Below, in pieces: positions 16,879-24,572 of a stretch of 64,000 bases of DNA (position 1 is the first letter of the stretch; every line of letters begins with the position of its first letter). Position numbers and translations under genes: made by a program. The notes below the pieces were generated by a model, which worked only from the letters and a program-made list of their open reading frames with translations, was not told the DNA's origin and made no database searches. The stretch is taken from the NCBI RefSeq assembly GCF_016411865.1, contig NZ_JAEKJA010000001.1:1-64000 (forward strand), written 5' to 3'. The DNA comes from Acuticoccus mangrovi. GTDB lineage: Bacteria > Pseudomonadota > Alphaproteobacteria > Rhizobiales > Amorphaceae.

Positions 16879-18183
16879 ATGCCCAAGCGCTTCCATCTCG
16901 GCTGGTTCATGAACTTCGCCCTCGACGAGTGGAACCAGACCTTCGCCGCCGGTGGCGATCCCTGGGACGGGGGCTTCTTCATCGACATGGCGAAGGCCAT
17001 GGAGCGGGCGTGCTTCGACTACATCATGCTCGAAGACACGCTGATGGTCTCCGAAGCCTACAAGGGCACGATGGAGACCTACCTGAAGTACGCCATCATG
17101 GGGCCGAAGAACGATCCCGCCCCGGTCGCCGCCATCATCGGCAACCACACCCGCCACCTCGGCGTCGTCGCCACCATGTCGACGATGGCCTATCCGCCGT
17201 TCATGCTGGCCCGCCTGTCGGCGACGCTCGACAATATCTGCGGCGGCCGCTTCGGCTGGAACATCGTGACGAGCGGCGAGAACCTCGCGGCGCAGAATTT
17301 CGGCATGGACGAGCTGCCCCCGCGGCAGGACCGCTACGACATGGCCGACGAGTACGTGGAACTCTGCCGCCAACTCTGGGCGAGCTGGGACCAGGACGCC
17401 GTGGTGCTCGACCGCGAGAACGACACCTATGCCGACGCCTCGAAGGTCCGCCCGATCAACTTCGTCGGCCGGTTCTTCAAGTGCCGCGGACCGCTCAACT
17501 GCGTGCCGCCGGTGCAGGGGCGGCCGGCCTTCGTGCAGGCAGGCGGCTCGCCGCGTGGCCGCCAGTTCGCCGCCGAGACGGCCGATTCCATCATCGCCCC
17601 CTCGTCCGGCGTCGCCGGCATCAAGGCCTATCGCGACGACGTGCGCGCCCGCGCCGAGAAGTCCGGCCGCAATCCCGATGACATCAAGGTCCTCTTCGTG
17701 GTGGCCCCGGTTCTCGGCCACACCATGGACGAGGCGCAGGAAAAGCTCGACCGCATCCGCAACCACCCCGGCTACATCGACAAGACCCTCGCCGCCATCA
17801 GCGCCATCACCGACATCGACTTCGCCCAGTTCGATCTCGACAAGGAGCTGCCTCACCTCACCACCAACGGCGAACAGGGCTCGCTCGACGCCTTCGCCCA
17901 ATGGGGCTCCGGCAAAACGCTGCGCGAGATCGTGATGGAGCAGGTGAACCGCGGCCTCGACGGTCTCGTCGGTACCCCCGACCAGGTCGCCGACCGCATG
18001 GGTGAGATCATGGAGGAGGTCGGCGGCGACGGCTTCCTCATCACGCGCCCCTTCACAACCAACCTCAGTCGTCAGTACATCCTTGAAATCTGCGAGGGGT
18101 TGGTTCCAGCTTTGCAACGCCGTGGGTTGACCCGGACTCAATATACGAAGTCCACTCTACGAGAGACGTTGCGCGAGTTCTGA
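16879..18183 (+). CDS. NtaA/SnaA/DszA-family FMNH2-dependent monooxygenase, copy 2
   Basis: The 434-residue protein is a close paralog of the preceding one, with FHLGWFMNFALDEWNQTFAA, ERACFDYIMLEDTL, GRFGWNIVTSGENLAAQNFG and the same C-terminal pattern ending RRGLTRTQYTKSTL. It is cytoplasmic and needs reduced flavin from a partner, most likely the flavin reductase gene 52 bases downstream. The two copies share a 67-base block of identical DNA (15584–15650 and 16980–17046) and other near-identical blocks, which points to tandem duplication with later gene conversion. They may act as a heteromer or on different substrates. Confidence 0.9.
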   Translation: MPKRFHLGWFMNFALDEWNQTFAAGGDPWDGGFFIDMAKAMERACFDYIMLEDTLMVSEAYKGTMETYLKYAIMGPKNDPAPVAAIIGNHTRHLGVVATMSTMAYPPFMLARLSATLDNICGGRFGWNIVTSGENLAAQNFGMDELPPRQDRYDMADEYVELCRQLWASWDQDAVVLDRENDTYADASKVRPINFVGRFFKCRGPLNCVPPVQGRPAFVQAGGSPRGRQFAAETADSIIAPSSGVAGIKAYRDDVRARAEKSGRNPDDIKVLFVVAPVLGHTMDEAQEKLDRIRNHPGYIDKTLAAISAITDIDFAQFDLDKELPHLTTNGEQGSLDAFAQWGSGKTLREIVMEQVNRGLDGLVGTPDQVADRMGEIMEEVGGDGFLITRPFTTNLSRQYILEICEGLVPALQRRGLTRTQYTKSTLRETLREF

Positions 18184-18190
18184 CGACGGG

Positions 18191-18212
18191 CGGCGAGGGC
18201 CGCACGTCGCCG
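18191..18212. other. Small intercistronic hairpin before the first flavin reductase
   Basis: CGGCGA and TCGCCG form a 6-bp stem around a GC-rich 10-base loop, in the 52-bp gap between monooxygenase copy 2 and the flavin reductase. The structure is modest and its role is uncertain. Confidence 0.3.
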
Positions 18213-18235
18213 CGTACGCACCGACGAGGAAAGCG

Positions 18236-18778
18236 ATGAGCACCTGCACGACCTATGCGAGTTCCGATCCCGAGGTGGCCGGCACCTGGCCCCCGGTCGA
18301 GAAGGCCGCATTCCGCCACTCGATGTCGCGGCTCGCGGCCGCGGTGAACATCATCACGAGCGTGGGCGAGGACGGCTGGTGCGGCTTCACCGCCTCCGCC
18401 GTCACGAGCGTGACCGACGAGCCGCCGACCCTCCTCGTGTGCATCAACCGCACGACCCAGGCCCACAAGTCGATTCTGTCGTCCCGCGTCCTGTGCGTGA
18501 ACACCGTGTCGAAGCCGCATGAAGAGCTGTCGATGGTGTTCGCCGGCTCCGGCGGCAACAAGGACATGGTGAAGCGCTTCGCCGCCGCCAACTGGACGAC
18601 GCTCGCGACCGGTGCCCCGGTGCTGGAGGACGCCATCGTCGCGTTCGACTGCCGCGTCACCCAGCTCGTCGAGGTCGGCACCCACGACGTGATGATCTGC
18701 GAGGTGGTCGCCGTTCGTGACAACGAGCATGCCGGCGGCCTCGTCTATTTCGGCCGACGCTTCCATCACGTCGTCTGA
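18236..18778 (+). CDS. Flavin reductase (NtaB/HpaC/RutF-like)
   Basis: The 180-residue protein has the flavin-reductase split barrel: FRHSMSRLAAAVNIITS, GFTASAVTSVTDEPPTLLVC and IN, HKSILSSRVLCVN, WTTLATGAPVLEDAIVAFDC and a final GGLVYFGRRFHHV. Such enzymes use NAD(P)H to reduce free FMN for partner monooxygenases. GAGGAAAGCG precedes the ATG. Its position right after two FMNH2-dependent monooxygenases makes it their likely reductase. A second, less similar reductase lies two genes downstream. Confidence 0.9.
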   Translation: MSTCTTYASSDPEVAGTWPPVEKAAFRHSMSRLAAAVNIITSVGEDGWCGFTASAVTSVTDEPPTLLVCINRTTQAHKSILSSRVLCVNTVSKPHEELSMVFAGSGGNKDMVKRFAAANWTTLATGAPVLEDAIVAFDCRVTQLVEVGTHDVMICEVVAVRDNEHAGGLVYFGRRFHHVV

Positions 18779-18806
18779 GACGTTCCGAACCGGCAAGGGA
18801 GGGCCG

Positions 18807-19853
18807 ATGCGCCTCTCGGTGCTCGATCAGTCGATGGTGGTGGAGGGGCGGGACGCCGGCGAGGCGATCCGCGACACGGTGGCGCTCGCCAACGCGGCCG
18901 ACGCCTATGGCTATCACCGCTTCTGGGTGTCGGAGCACCACAACGCGCCCGGGCTCGCCGGCACGGCGCCGGAGGTGCTCGCCGCCGCGATCGCGATGTC
19001 GACGCGGCGCATCCGCGTCGGCACCGGGGCGGTGCTGTTGCCGCACTATGCGCCGCTGAAGGTGGCGGAGGCGGCGGGCGTGCTCTCGGCGCTGGCGCCG
19101 GGCCGCATCGATCTCGGGCTGGCACGCGGGCCGGGTGCCGACCGCCAGACCGCCTATGCGCTGCGTCCGGCGATGCTCGACGATCCGCTCAATGCTCTCG
19201 GCGGCCCCGCCTTCGACGAGAGCATCGCGGACGTTCTCGGCTTTCTCGGCATCCGCCCGTTCGAGGAGGGGCATCCGTTCGAGGGCATCGCGGCGAGCCG
19301 CGCCGCCGTTCCGCCGCCAGACATCTGGGTGCTGGGCAGCACGGCCGCGAGCGGGCGCGTCGCCGGCCGGCTCGGTCTGCCCTACGTGTTCGCCCACTTC
19401 TTCCATGACGGCGTCGGCGCCGACGCGGCGATCGCCGCCTATCGCGCGGCCTGGTCGGGGGAGGGGCGGCCCTATCTCGCCGTCGCCGCCTTCGCGCTCG
19501 CCGCGCCGACACGGCTCGACGTCCACCGCCACCTGCTCCCCTATGCGCGCTGGCGGGCGGCGGGTGGGCGGGGCGCGATCCTTCCCTGTGCGAACAGCGG
19601 CAAACCCGTCGGCGACGGCGATGCGGCGGAGTTGGCGCGCTGGCGCACCACCCTCATCCACGGTACGGGGGAGGGCGTGGCCGCCGACCTCACGGCGCTC
19701 GCCCGCCGCTACGACGCGGACGAGATGATGATCGCGTGCCCCACGGCGGGGCTCGCCGATCGCCGCCGCTCCCTCGGCCTCATCGCCGAGGCCGTGGGGC
19801 TGGCCACCGCTCGCTCCCGTTTTTCGCAGGACACCATGGAGTTCGTCGAATGA
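18807..19853 (+). CDS. Luciferase-like (LLM class) flavin-dependent oxidoreductase
   Basis: The 348-residue protein starts at the ATG at 18807, with GGGAGGG upstream. It begins MRLSVLDQS and contains YGYHRFWVSEHHNAPGLAG, RIRVGTGAVLLPHYAPLKVA and LAPGRIDLGLARGPGADR, the hallmarks of the bacterial-luciferase alkanal-monooxygenase subgroup (MsnO8-like). It differs from the NtaA-type enzymes on both sides. The stop codon overlaps the next reductase gene by ATGA, so the pair is translationally coupled, as expected for a two-component monooxygenase. The substrate is unknown. Confidence 0.88.
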   Translation: MRLSVLDQSMVVEGRDAGEAIRDTVALANAADAYGYHRFWVSEHHNAPGLAGTAPEVLAAAIAMSTRRIRVGTGAVLLPHYAPLKVAEAAGVLSALAPGRIDLGLARGPGADRQTAYALRPAMLDDPLNALGGPAFDESIADVLGFLGIRPFEEGHPFEGIAASRAAVPPPDIWVLGSTAASGRVAGRLGLPYVFAHFFHDGVGADAAIAAYRAAWSGEGRPYLAVAAFALAAPTRLDVHRHLLPYARWRAAGGRGAILPCANSGKPVGDGDAAELARWRTTLIHGTGEGVAADLTALARRYDADEMMIACPTAGLADRRRSLGLIAEAVGLATARSRFSQDTMEFVE

Positions 19854-20362
19854 CCGACACACCCGCCGAGATCGATCCAGGCACCTTCTGGCGCACCCTC
19901 GGCGCTCGCGCCATCGGCATGACCGTCGTCACGGCCGACAGCGAGGAGGGCCCGACCGGCTTCCTCGGCCTTTCCGCCGCGCACGTGACCGCCTCGCCGC
20001 CGACGATGCTCGTCTCCATCGACAAGAAGACGAGCGCGCTCAAGGGCGTCCTCGAGAGCGGCCACTTCGCCGTGAACTTCCTCGACGCCGAAGCCGGCCA
20101 CGTGGCCGATGCCTTCTCCGGCAAGGCGGGCCTCTCCGGCGCCGACCGTTTCCTCGAGGGCGAATGGACGACGCTCGCGACCGGCGCGCCGGTCTACAAG
20201 AACGCCCTCGGCGTGTTCGACTGCGCCGTCGACGAGGTGATCACCCGCGGCGACATCTCGATCGTCGTCGGCACCGTGAAGGGCGTCTCCTCGCGCGGCG
20301 ACGGCGATCCTCTCGTGTTCTTCCGCGGCAAGACCGTGAAGGGCGTCGCCGCGCCCGAATAG
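19850..20362 (+). CDS. Flavin reductase domain protein, second copy
   Basis: The 170-residue protein has the split-barrel pattern FWRTLGARAIGMTVVTADS, GFLGLSAAHVTASPPTMLVS, GHFAVNFLDAEAGHVADAFS and EWTTLATGAPVYKNALGVFD. It should reduce flavin with NAD(P)H. Translation is coupled to the luciferase-like gene through an ATGA overlap, which suggests they form a dedicated pair. It is followed by hairpins, one with a terminator-like T-tract, so the first half of the cluster may end here. Confidence 0.88.
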   Translation: MTDTPAEIDPGTFWRTLGARAIGMTVVTADSEEGPTGFLGLSAAHVTASPPTMLVSIDKKTSALKGVLESGHFAVNFLDAEAGHVADAFSGKAGLSGADRFLEGEWTTLATGAPVYKNALGVFDCAVDEVITRGDISIVVGTVKGVSSRGDGDPLVFFRGKTVKGVAAPE

Positions 20363-20398
20363 GCCGCGACGCCGGACGGGGCGCCGCGCGCGCCCCGC

Positions 20399-20427
20399 GA
20401 CGGGCCTGGAGCACGGCTCGGCCCGTC
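20399..20427 (+). terminator. Candidate rho-independent terminator after the second flavin reductase
   Basis: GACGGGCC and GGCCCGTC form a perfect 8-bp stem around a 13-base loop, followed by TTTGCGTT. A second perfect hairpin (GGGGCGC/GCGCCCC, 20378–20396) lies just before it. The T-tract is short, so termination may be partial. Confidence 0.5.
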
Positions 20428-20463
20428 TTTGCGTTACGTCATGGATTCTTTGTCGAAGGATGT

Positions 20464-20500
20464 TACCTGTGCCATCACACAGGTATAGAGTAGACCTGTG
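20464..20500 (+). promoter_or_regulatory. ACCTGTG array able to form two exclusive hairpins
   Basis: TACCTGTG and CACAGGTA make a perfect 8-bp inverted repeat with a 6-base loop (20464–20485). A third element, ACCTGTG, lies at 20494–20500 and could pair with the same central CACAGGT instead. The array could be an operator with three half-sites, or an RNA switch with two exclusive stems. Confidence 0.5.
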
Positions 20501-20548
20501 GGTGCTGCATATTTGATGTGCGGCTTGTGATTATTTATATCAAACGAC

Positions 20549-20582
20549 CATTTCGTTGGCGAAATGCCGCGCAACGCGGCAT
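20549..20582 (+). promoter_or_regulatory. Two overlapping perfect stem-loops
   Basis: CATTTCG-TTGG-CGAAATG (20549–20566) and ATGCCGCG-CAA-CGCGGCAT (20564–20582) are perfect dyads that share three bases, so they cannot both form in one RNA. They lie about 155 bases before the start of the third monooxygenase. The function is unknown. No T-run follows. Confidence 0.45.
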
Positions 20583-20736
20583 AAATTCATGCGTTTATTC
20601 TGAACCGTCCTTCGCTTCTTCCGAATGGGCGGCGTCTCCGCGGCCTGCCTAGAGTGGACTATGGCGTCGCAAGCGGGCGAGGCGGGCTCCGATCCCGCGC
20701 GTTCGCCGACGCGGGACATCAGGAGACGTTATCTTC

Positions 20737-22050
20737 GTGGCTGCGCGACCGTTTCACCTCGCCTGGTTTCTGCAAGGCTCGAGCATCCAGGCCTGGGGTG
20801 CCCCCTGGACTGGCAACATTTCCGAAGATTGGATGTATCCGTCGCTCTTCATCGACCTCGTCAAGTCGATGGAACGCGCCTGCTTCGACTATATCCTCAT
20901 CGAAGATTCGATCTACATCGGCCAGAACTGGAAGGACTCGCGAGAGATCTTCCTGAAGAACGGCATGTGCACCCCGCGGCAGGAGCCGTCGGTGGTGGCC
21001 ACGCTGATGGCGGCGCACACCAAGCACCTCGGCATCGTGCCGACGCTCTCCACGTTCGCCTATCATCCCTACCTCACCGCCCGCATCGTCGGCACGCTCG
21101 ATCAGATTTCCGCCGGCCGCGGCGGCTGGAACATGGTCACGGGTTCATCGGACCTCTCCGCCCAGAATTTCGGCATGCCGCGCCTGCCCAACCATGACGA
21201 CCGCTACGTCATGGCCGAGGAATATGTGCAGATCTGCAAGGGTCTGTGGGGCTCGTGGGAGCCGGGAGCGATCGTCGCCGACCGCAAGTCGGGCGTCCTC
21301 ATCGACCACGAGAAGGTCCACACCATCGACTTCGAGGGCGACTATTATTCCTCGCGCGGGCCGCTCAACTCCGGCCCGCTGCCGCAGGGCCAGCCGGTGA
21401 TCGCCCAGGCCGGCGGCTCCAAGAGCGGCAAGGCCTTCGCCGCCCGCCACGCCGACACGGTGGTCGCCGCCCCGAAGGGCGTTGCCGCCATGAAGGCCTA
21501 TCGCGACGACGTGCGCGCCGAGCGTGTCGCCGCCGGCCTCGATCCCGACACGGTGAAGATCCTCTATCTCCTCTCGCCCGTCGTCGGGGAGACGGAGACC
21601 GAGGCGCGCGACAAGGCCGAGCGCCGTCGCGAGACCGCCGCCGCCAACCTCGATCTGCGCCTCGCCCGCCTCGGCTGGTCGACCAACATCGACTTCTCCG
21701 ATTGCGATCTCGACGCGCCGGTCGGCTCCTTCACCACCAACGGCCACCAGTCGAGCCTCAACCAGTTCCTCAAGGGCTCGGAAGGCAAGACGCTGCGCGA
21801 GGCGATCATCGACCACTCCTCGTCGGGCTACACCGTCGACGTGGTCGGAACGCCGGAATCCTGCGCCGCCCAGATGGAAGAGATCATGGACGAAGTCGGC
21901 GGCGACGGCTTCCTCCTCGAGCTCGGCGACCTCTCGCGCCGGTCCGTCGCCTCCATCATCGACGGACTGGTGCCGGAGCTGCAGCAGCGCGGGCTGACCC
22001 GCAAGGCCTATTCCCACGCCCACCTCAGGGACAACCTCCTTGAGTTCTGA
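20737..22050 (+). CDS. NtaA/SnaA/DszA-family FMNH2-dependent monooxygenase, copy 3
   Basis: This 437-residue protein starts at GTG 20737 with AGGAG 12 bases upstream. It has FHLAWFLQGSSIQAWGAPWT, ERACFDYILIEDSI, GRGGWNMVTGSSDLSAQNFG, PVIAQAGGSKSGKAFAA and GTPESCAAQMEEIMDEVGGD. It is more diverged from copies 1 and 2 than they are from each other, notably with GSS in place of the SGE motif, so it probably has a different substrate. It heads a unit with the ABC transporter genes and has no reductase of its own, so it would share one with the upstream genes. Confidence 0.89.
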   Translation: MAARPFHLAWFLQGSSIQAWGAPWTGNISEDWMYPSLFIDLVKSMERACFDYILIEDSIYIGQNWKDSREIFLKNGMCTPRQEPSVVATLMAAHTKHLGIVPTLSTFAYHPYLTARIVGTLDQISAGRGGWNMVTGSSDLSAQNFGMPRLPNHDDRYVMAEEYVQICKGLWGSWEPGAIVADRKSGVLIDHEKVHTIDFEGDYYSSRGPLNSGPLPQGQPVIAQAGGSKSGKAFAARHADTVVAAPKGVAAMKAYRDDVRAERVAAGLDPDTVKILYLLSPVVGETETEARDKAERRRETAAANLDLRLARLGWSTNIDFSDCDLDAPVGSFTTNGHQSSLNQFLKGSEGKTLREAIIDHSSSGYTVDVVGTPESCAAQMEEIMDEVGGDGFLLELGDLSRRSVASIIDGLVPELQQRGLTRKAYSHAHLRDNLLEF

Positions 22051-22093
22051 CCGATCCCCCATGGCATCCGTATCGTCCCACCGGAGATCCTCG

Positions 22094-22924
22094 ATGACGA
22101 AGCTTTTCTCCCTCCATGCGCTCGGCACCGCGCTCGCGGTCGTCGCCGGCGGCGTGCTCGCGACCGGCGCCTCGGCCGAAACGCTGCGCCTCGGCAATGA
22201 GGGCGTCTACCCGCCGTTCTCGATGATCGATTCGGACGGCAATCCCTCCGGCTTCGAGCCGGACCTCGCCCGCGAGGTCTGCAAGCGCATGGACGTGGAT
22301 TGCGAAATCATCGTGATGGACTTCAAGGCGCTGATCCCGTCGATCCTGCAGGGCAAGTTCGACATGATCACCACCCAGCTCGCCCCGACCCCTGAGCGGC
22401 TCGCCAAGCTCACCTACGGGCGGCCGATCGTCTACAACCCGATGACCTTCGTGGCGAAGAAGGACACGGACTACGAGTACACCAAGGAAGGTCTCGAGGG
22501 GAAAGGCATCAAGCTCGGCCTGCAGCGCGGTGCCGCGTCGATCCCCTACGTCGACAAGCATTGGGGCGACGTGTTCGAGCGCGTCTACTACGACAACCCG
22601 GACCAGATGAAGCTCGACCTGCTCGCCGGCCGCATCGACATGGTGTTCGATTCCAAGATCAACTGGACCATCGAGCTGATCGACAAGCCGGAGGGCGAGC
22701 CCTACAAGCTGACCGGCGGCGACCACTGGATCGGCGATCCGGACATTCCGCCCGCCAAGCGCGGCTACAGCTGGGCCGTGCGCAAGGGTGACCCCGAGGG
22801 CGAGGCGCTGATCGAGAAGGTGAACGCCACCATCGACGCGACGCTCGCCGACTGCACCTTCACCGAGCTGCGCAAGAAGTATCTCTCGGCCCCGATCCTG
22901 ACCGCCGAGGAGCCTTGCCTCTAG
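22094..22924 (+). CDS. Polar-amino-acid-type ABC transporter substrate-binding protein
   Basis: The 276-residue protein starts at an ATG with GGAG seven bases upstream and has a signal peptide ending ATGASA before ETLRLGNEG. It is a family-3 solute-binding protein: GVYPPFSMIDSDGNPSGFEP, DLAREVCKRM, LIPSILQGKFDMI and LDLLAGRIDMVF. It would capture a small polar or zwitterionic solute in the periplasm and pass it to the two permeases downstream. Two C-terminal cysteines (DCTF and EEPCL) may form a disulfide. The location next to the monooxygenases suggests that the solute is their substrate or precursor. Confidence 0.9.
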   Translation: MTKLFSLHALGTALAVVAGGVLATGASAETLRLGNEGVYPPFSMIDSDGNPSGFEPDLAREVCKRMDVDCEIIVMDFKALIPSILQGKFDMITTQLAPTPERLAKLTYGRPIVYNPMTFVAKKDTDYEYTKEGLEGKGIKLGLQRGAASIPYVDKHWGDVFERVYYDNPDQMKLDLLAGRIDMVFDSKINWTIELIDKPEGEPYKLTGGDHWIGDPDIPPAKRGYSWAVRKGDPEGEALIEKVNATIDATLADCTFTELRKKYLSAPILTAEEPCL

Positions 22925-22934
22925 CCACTACGGA

Positions 22935-22959
22935 ACGGGTCGGCCGCATGCCGGCCCGT
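22935..22959. other. Intercistronic hairpin between binding protein and permease genes
   Basis: ACGGGTCGGC and GCCGGCCCGT form a 10-bp stem (one G-U pair) with a 5-base loop, 10 bases after the binding-protein stop. Such hairpins commonly stabilise the upstream message so that binding protein exceeds permease. There is no T-run. Confidence 0.5.
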
Positions 22960-23046
22960 CGCCTTCGGGCCAACGACAATGGGAGACGACGCGAGGAGAC
23001 GCGCCACACGCGCCCCGCCCACCCTGCGCACGGAGCCTGACCCGCG

Positions 23047-23745
23047 ATGAACCTCACCCCCGAACAATTCTGGGGCTACATGGGCCAGCTCGGCCATGGC
23101 GCCCTCATCACGCTGCAGCTCTTCTTGGCGAGCTTCGTCCTGGCGCTGGTCCTCGGCATCGTCATCGGCATCGTCACGCTGTCGAAGAACGTCGTCATCC
23201 AGGCGATCTGGCGAGTCTACGCCTCGGCGATGATGGGCGTGCCCTCGCTCCTCGTCATCTTCCTGCTCTACTATGGCGGCAGCGCCATCCTCACCGGCAT
23301 CTTCGGCATGTCGCGCTATATCGACGTGACGCCCTTCCAGGCGGGCATGGCGGCGCTCACCATCGTCTACGCCGCCTACGTCGCCGAGCTCGTCCACGGC
23401 GCGGTGCGCAACATGCCGAAGGGCCAGTTCGAGGCCTGCGCCGCGCTCGCCCTGCCGCCGGTGGTGCGCTGGGTCTACGTGATCCTGCCCCAGGTGATCC
23501 GTCTCGCGCTGCCGGGCCTCGTCAACATCTGGCTGATCGTCCTGAAGGATACGCCGCTCGTGTCCCTCGCCGGCCTCAACGACCTCGTCGCCACTTCCAA
23601 GATCGCGGCGGGCGCCACCAAGGAGCCGTTCATCTTCTTCATCGCCGCGGCGCTGTTCTTCGTGATCATCAACGCGGCGACGATGCCGCTCGCCGACCGC
23701 CTGGAGCAGCGCTTCGGCCGCGGGCACGCGAGGGGCAACGCATGA
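23047..23745 (+). CDS. Amino-acid ABC transporter permease (HisM/GlnP type), subunit 1
   Basis: The 232-residue membrane protein has several hydrophobic spans and the inner-membrane component motif AYVAELVHGAVRNMPKGQFE followed by ACAALALPPV, matching the EAA loop that contacts the ATPase. TLQLFLASFVLALVLGIVIG is the first transmembrane segment. It forms the translocation channel with the next gene product, which it overlaps by ATGA. Confidence 0.92.
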   Translation: MNLTPEQFWGYMGQLGHGALITLQLFLASFVLALVLGIVIGIVTLSKNVVIQAIWRVYASAMMGVPSLLVIFLLYYGGSAILTGIFGMSRYIDVTPFQAGMAALTIVYAAYVAELVHGAVRNMPKGQFEACAALALPPVVRWVYVILPQVIRLALPGLVNIWLIVLKDTPLVSLAGLNDLVATSKIAAGATKEPFIFFIAAALFFVIINAATMPLADRLEQRFGRGHARGNA

Positions 23746-24572
23746 GCGGCCTGCCGATCGACTTCGCACTCGCCTGGAAGAGCCTGCCCGTCATGTTCGA
23801 CGGGCTGCTGACCACCGTCTTCCTCACCGTGTCGGTGCTGATCATCGGCGCCGTGGTGTCGGTGCCGCTGGCGCTGGCGCGGATGTCGAAGAAGCGCATC
23901 TTCTCCTGGCCGGCGGCGATCTTCGTCATGTTCTTCCGCGGCTCGCCGCTCCTCATCCTGCTCTACCTCGTCTACTACGGCTTCGGGCAGATCTCGGCGA
24001 TCCGCGACGGGCCGCTGTGGGTGGTGTTCGGCGACGCCTACGCCTGCGCCATCATCGGCCTGTCGCTCAACCACATCGCCTTCCTGGTCGACGTGGTGCG
24101 CGGCAGCCTGCGCGCGGTGCCCTCGGGGCTCGTCGAGGCGTCGGCGGCGCTCGGCAACTCGCCGCGCGACACCTTCCGCTACATCCAGATGCCGCTCGCC
24201 GTCCGCTACGGCCTCAAAGCCTACCAGAACGAAGTCATCATGTTCACCAAGGGCACGGCGGTGGTGAGCGTCATCACGGTGGTGGACCTCACGGCGGTCG
24301 CCAACGAGCTCTTCGAGATGACCTATGACCCGTTCACGCCGATGCTGACGGCGGGCTTCTTCTACTGGGTGCTCATCAACGTGATGCGCTTCGGCTTCCG
24401 ACGGCTCGAGACCTACCTCAACCGCCACCAGGCGACGGAGCCGCCGCGGCACGAGGCGGCGAGCCTCGCCGAGACGCGGCCGCTCCCGGAGGCGACGCTC
24501 GGCCCGCGGCCGATGCCGACGTCGAGCGAGGAGACCGCGTCGGTCCGCGAGACGCGGAGGGTCGCCCTTTGA
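23742..24572 (+). CDS. Amino-acid ABC transporter permease, subunit 2
   Basis: The 276-residue protein has the same fold as the preceding one: TTVFLTVSVLIIGAVVSVPL, FFRGSPLLILLYLVYYG, and the EAA loop VVRGSLRAVPSGLVEASAAL with GNSPRDTFRYIQMP. A hydrophilic C-terminal tail of about 45 residues, rich in Glu, Ala and Pro, is unusual for the family. It overlaps the previous gene by ATGA and the ATPase gene by TTGA. Confidence 0.91.
   Translation: MSGLPIDFALAWKSLPVMFDGLLTTVFLTVSVLIIGAVVSVPLALARMSKKRIFSWPAAIFVMFFRGSPLLILLYLVYYGFGQISAIRDGPLWVVFGDAYACAIIGLSLNHIAFLVDVVRGSLRAVPSGLVEASAALGNSPRDTFRYIQMPLAVRYGLKAYQNEVIMFTKGTAVVSVITVVDLTAVANELFEMTYDPFTPMLTAGFFYWVLINVMRFGFRRLETYLNRHQATEPPRHEAASLAETRPLPEATLGPRPMPTSSEETASVRETRRVAL

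Larger units (their letters stand above)
20363..20736. promoter_or_regulatory. 374-bp dyad-rich leader before the third monooxygenase and transporter genes
   Basis: This gap is the longest within the cluster and has no convincing gene. It contains, in order, a hairpin at 20378–20396, a terminator-like hairpin at 20399–20427, an ACCTGTG/CACAGGT array at 20464–20500, an AT-rich segment near 20525–20545, and two overlapping perfect stem-loops at 20549–20582. The AT-rich part is the likely promoter. The array and stem-loops could be operators or an RNA switch. Confidence 0.55.
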
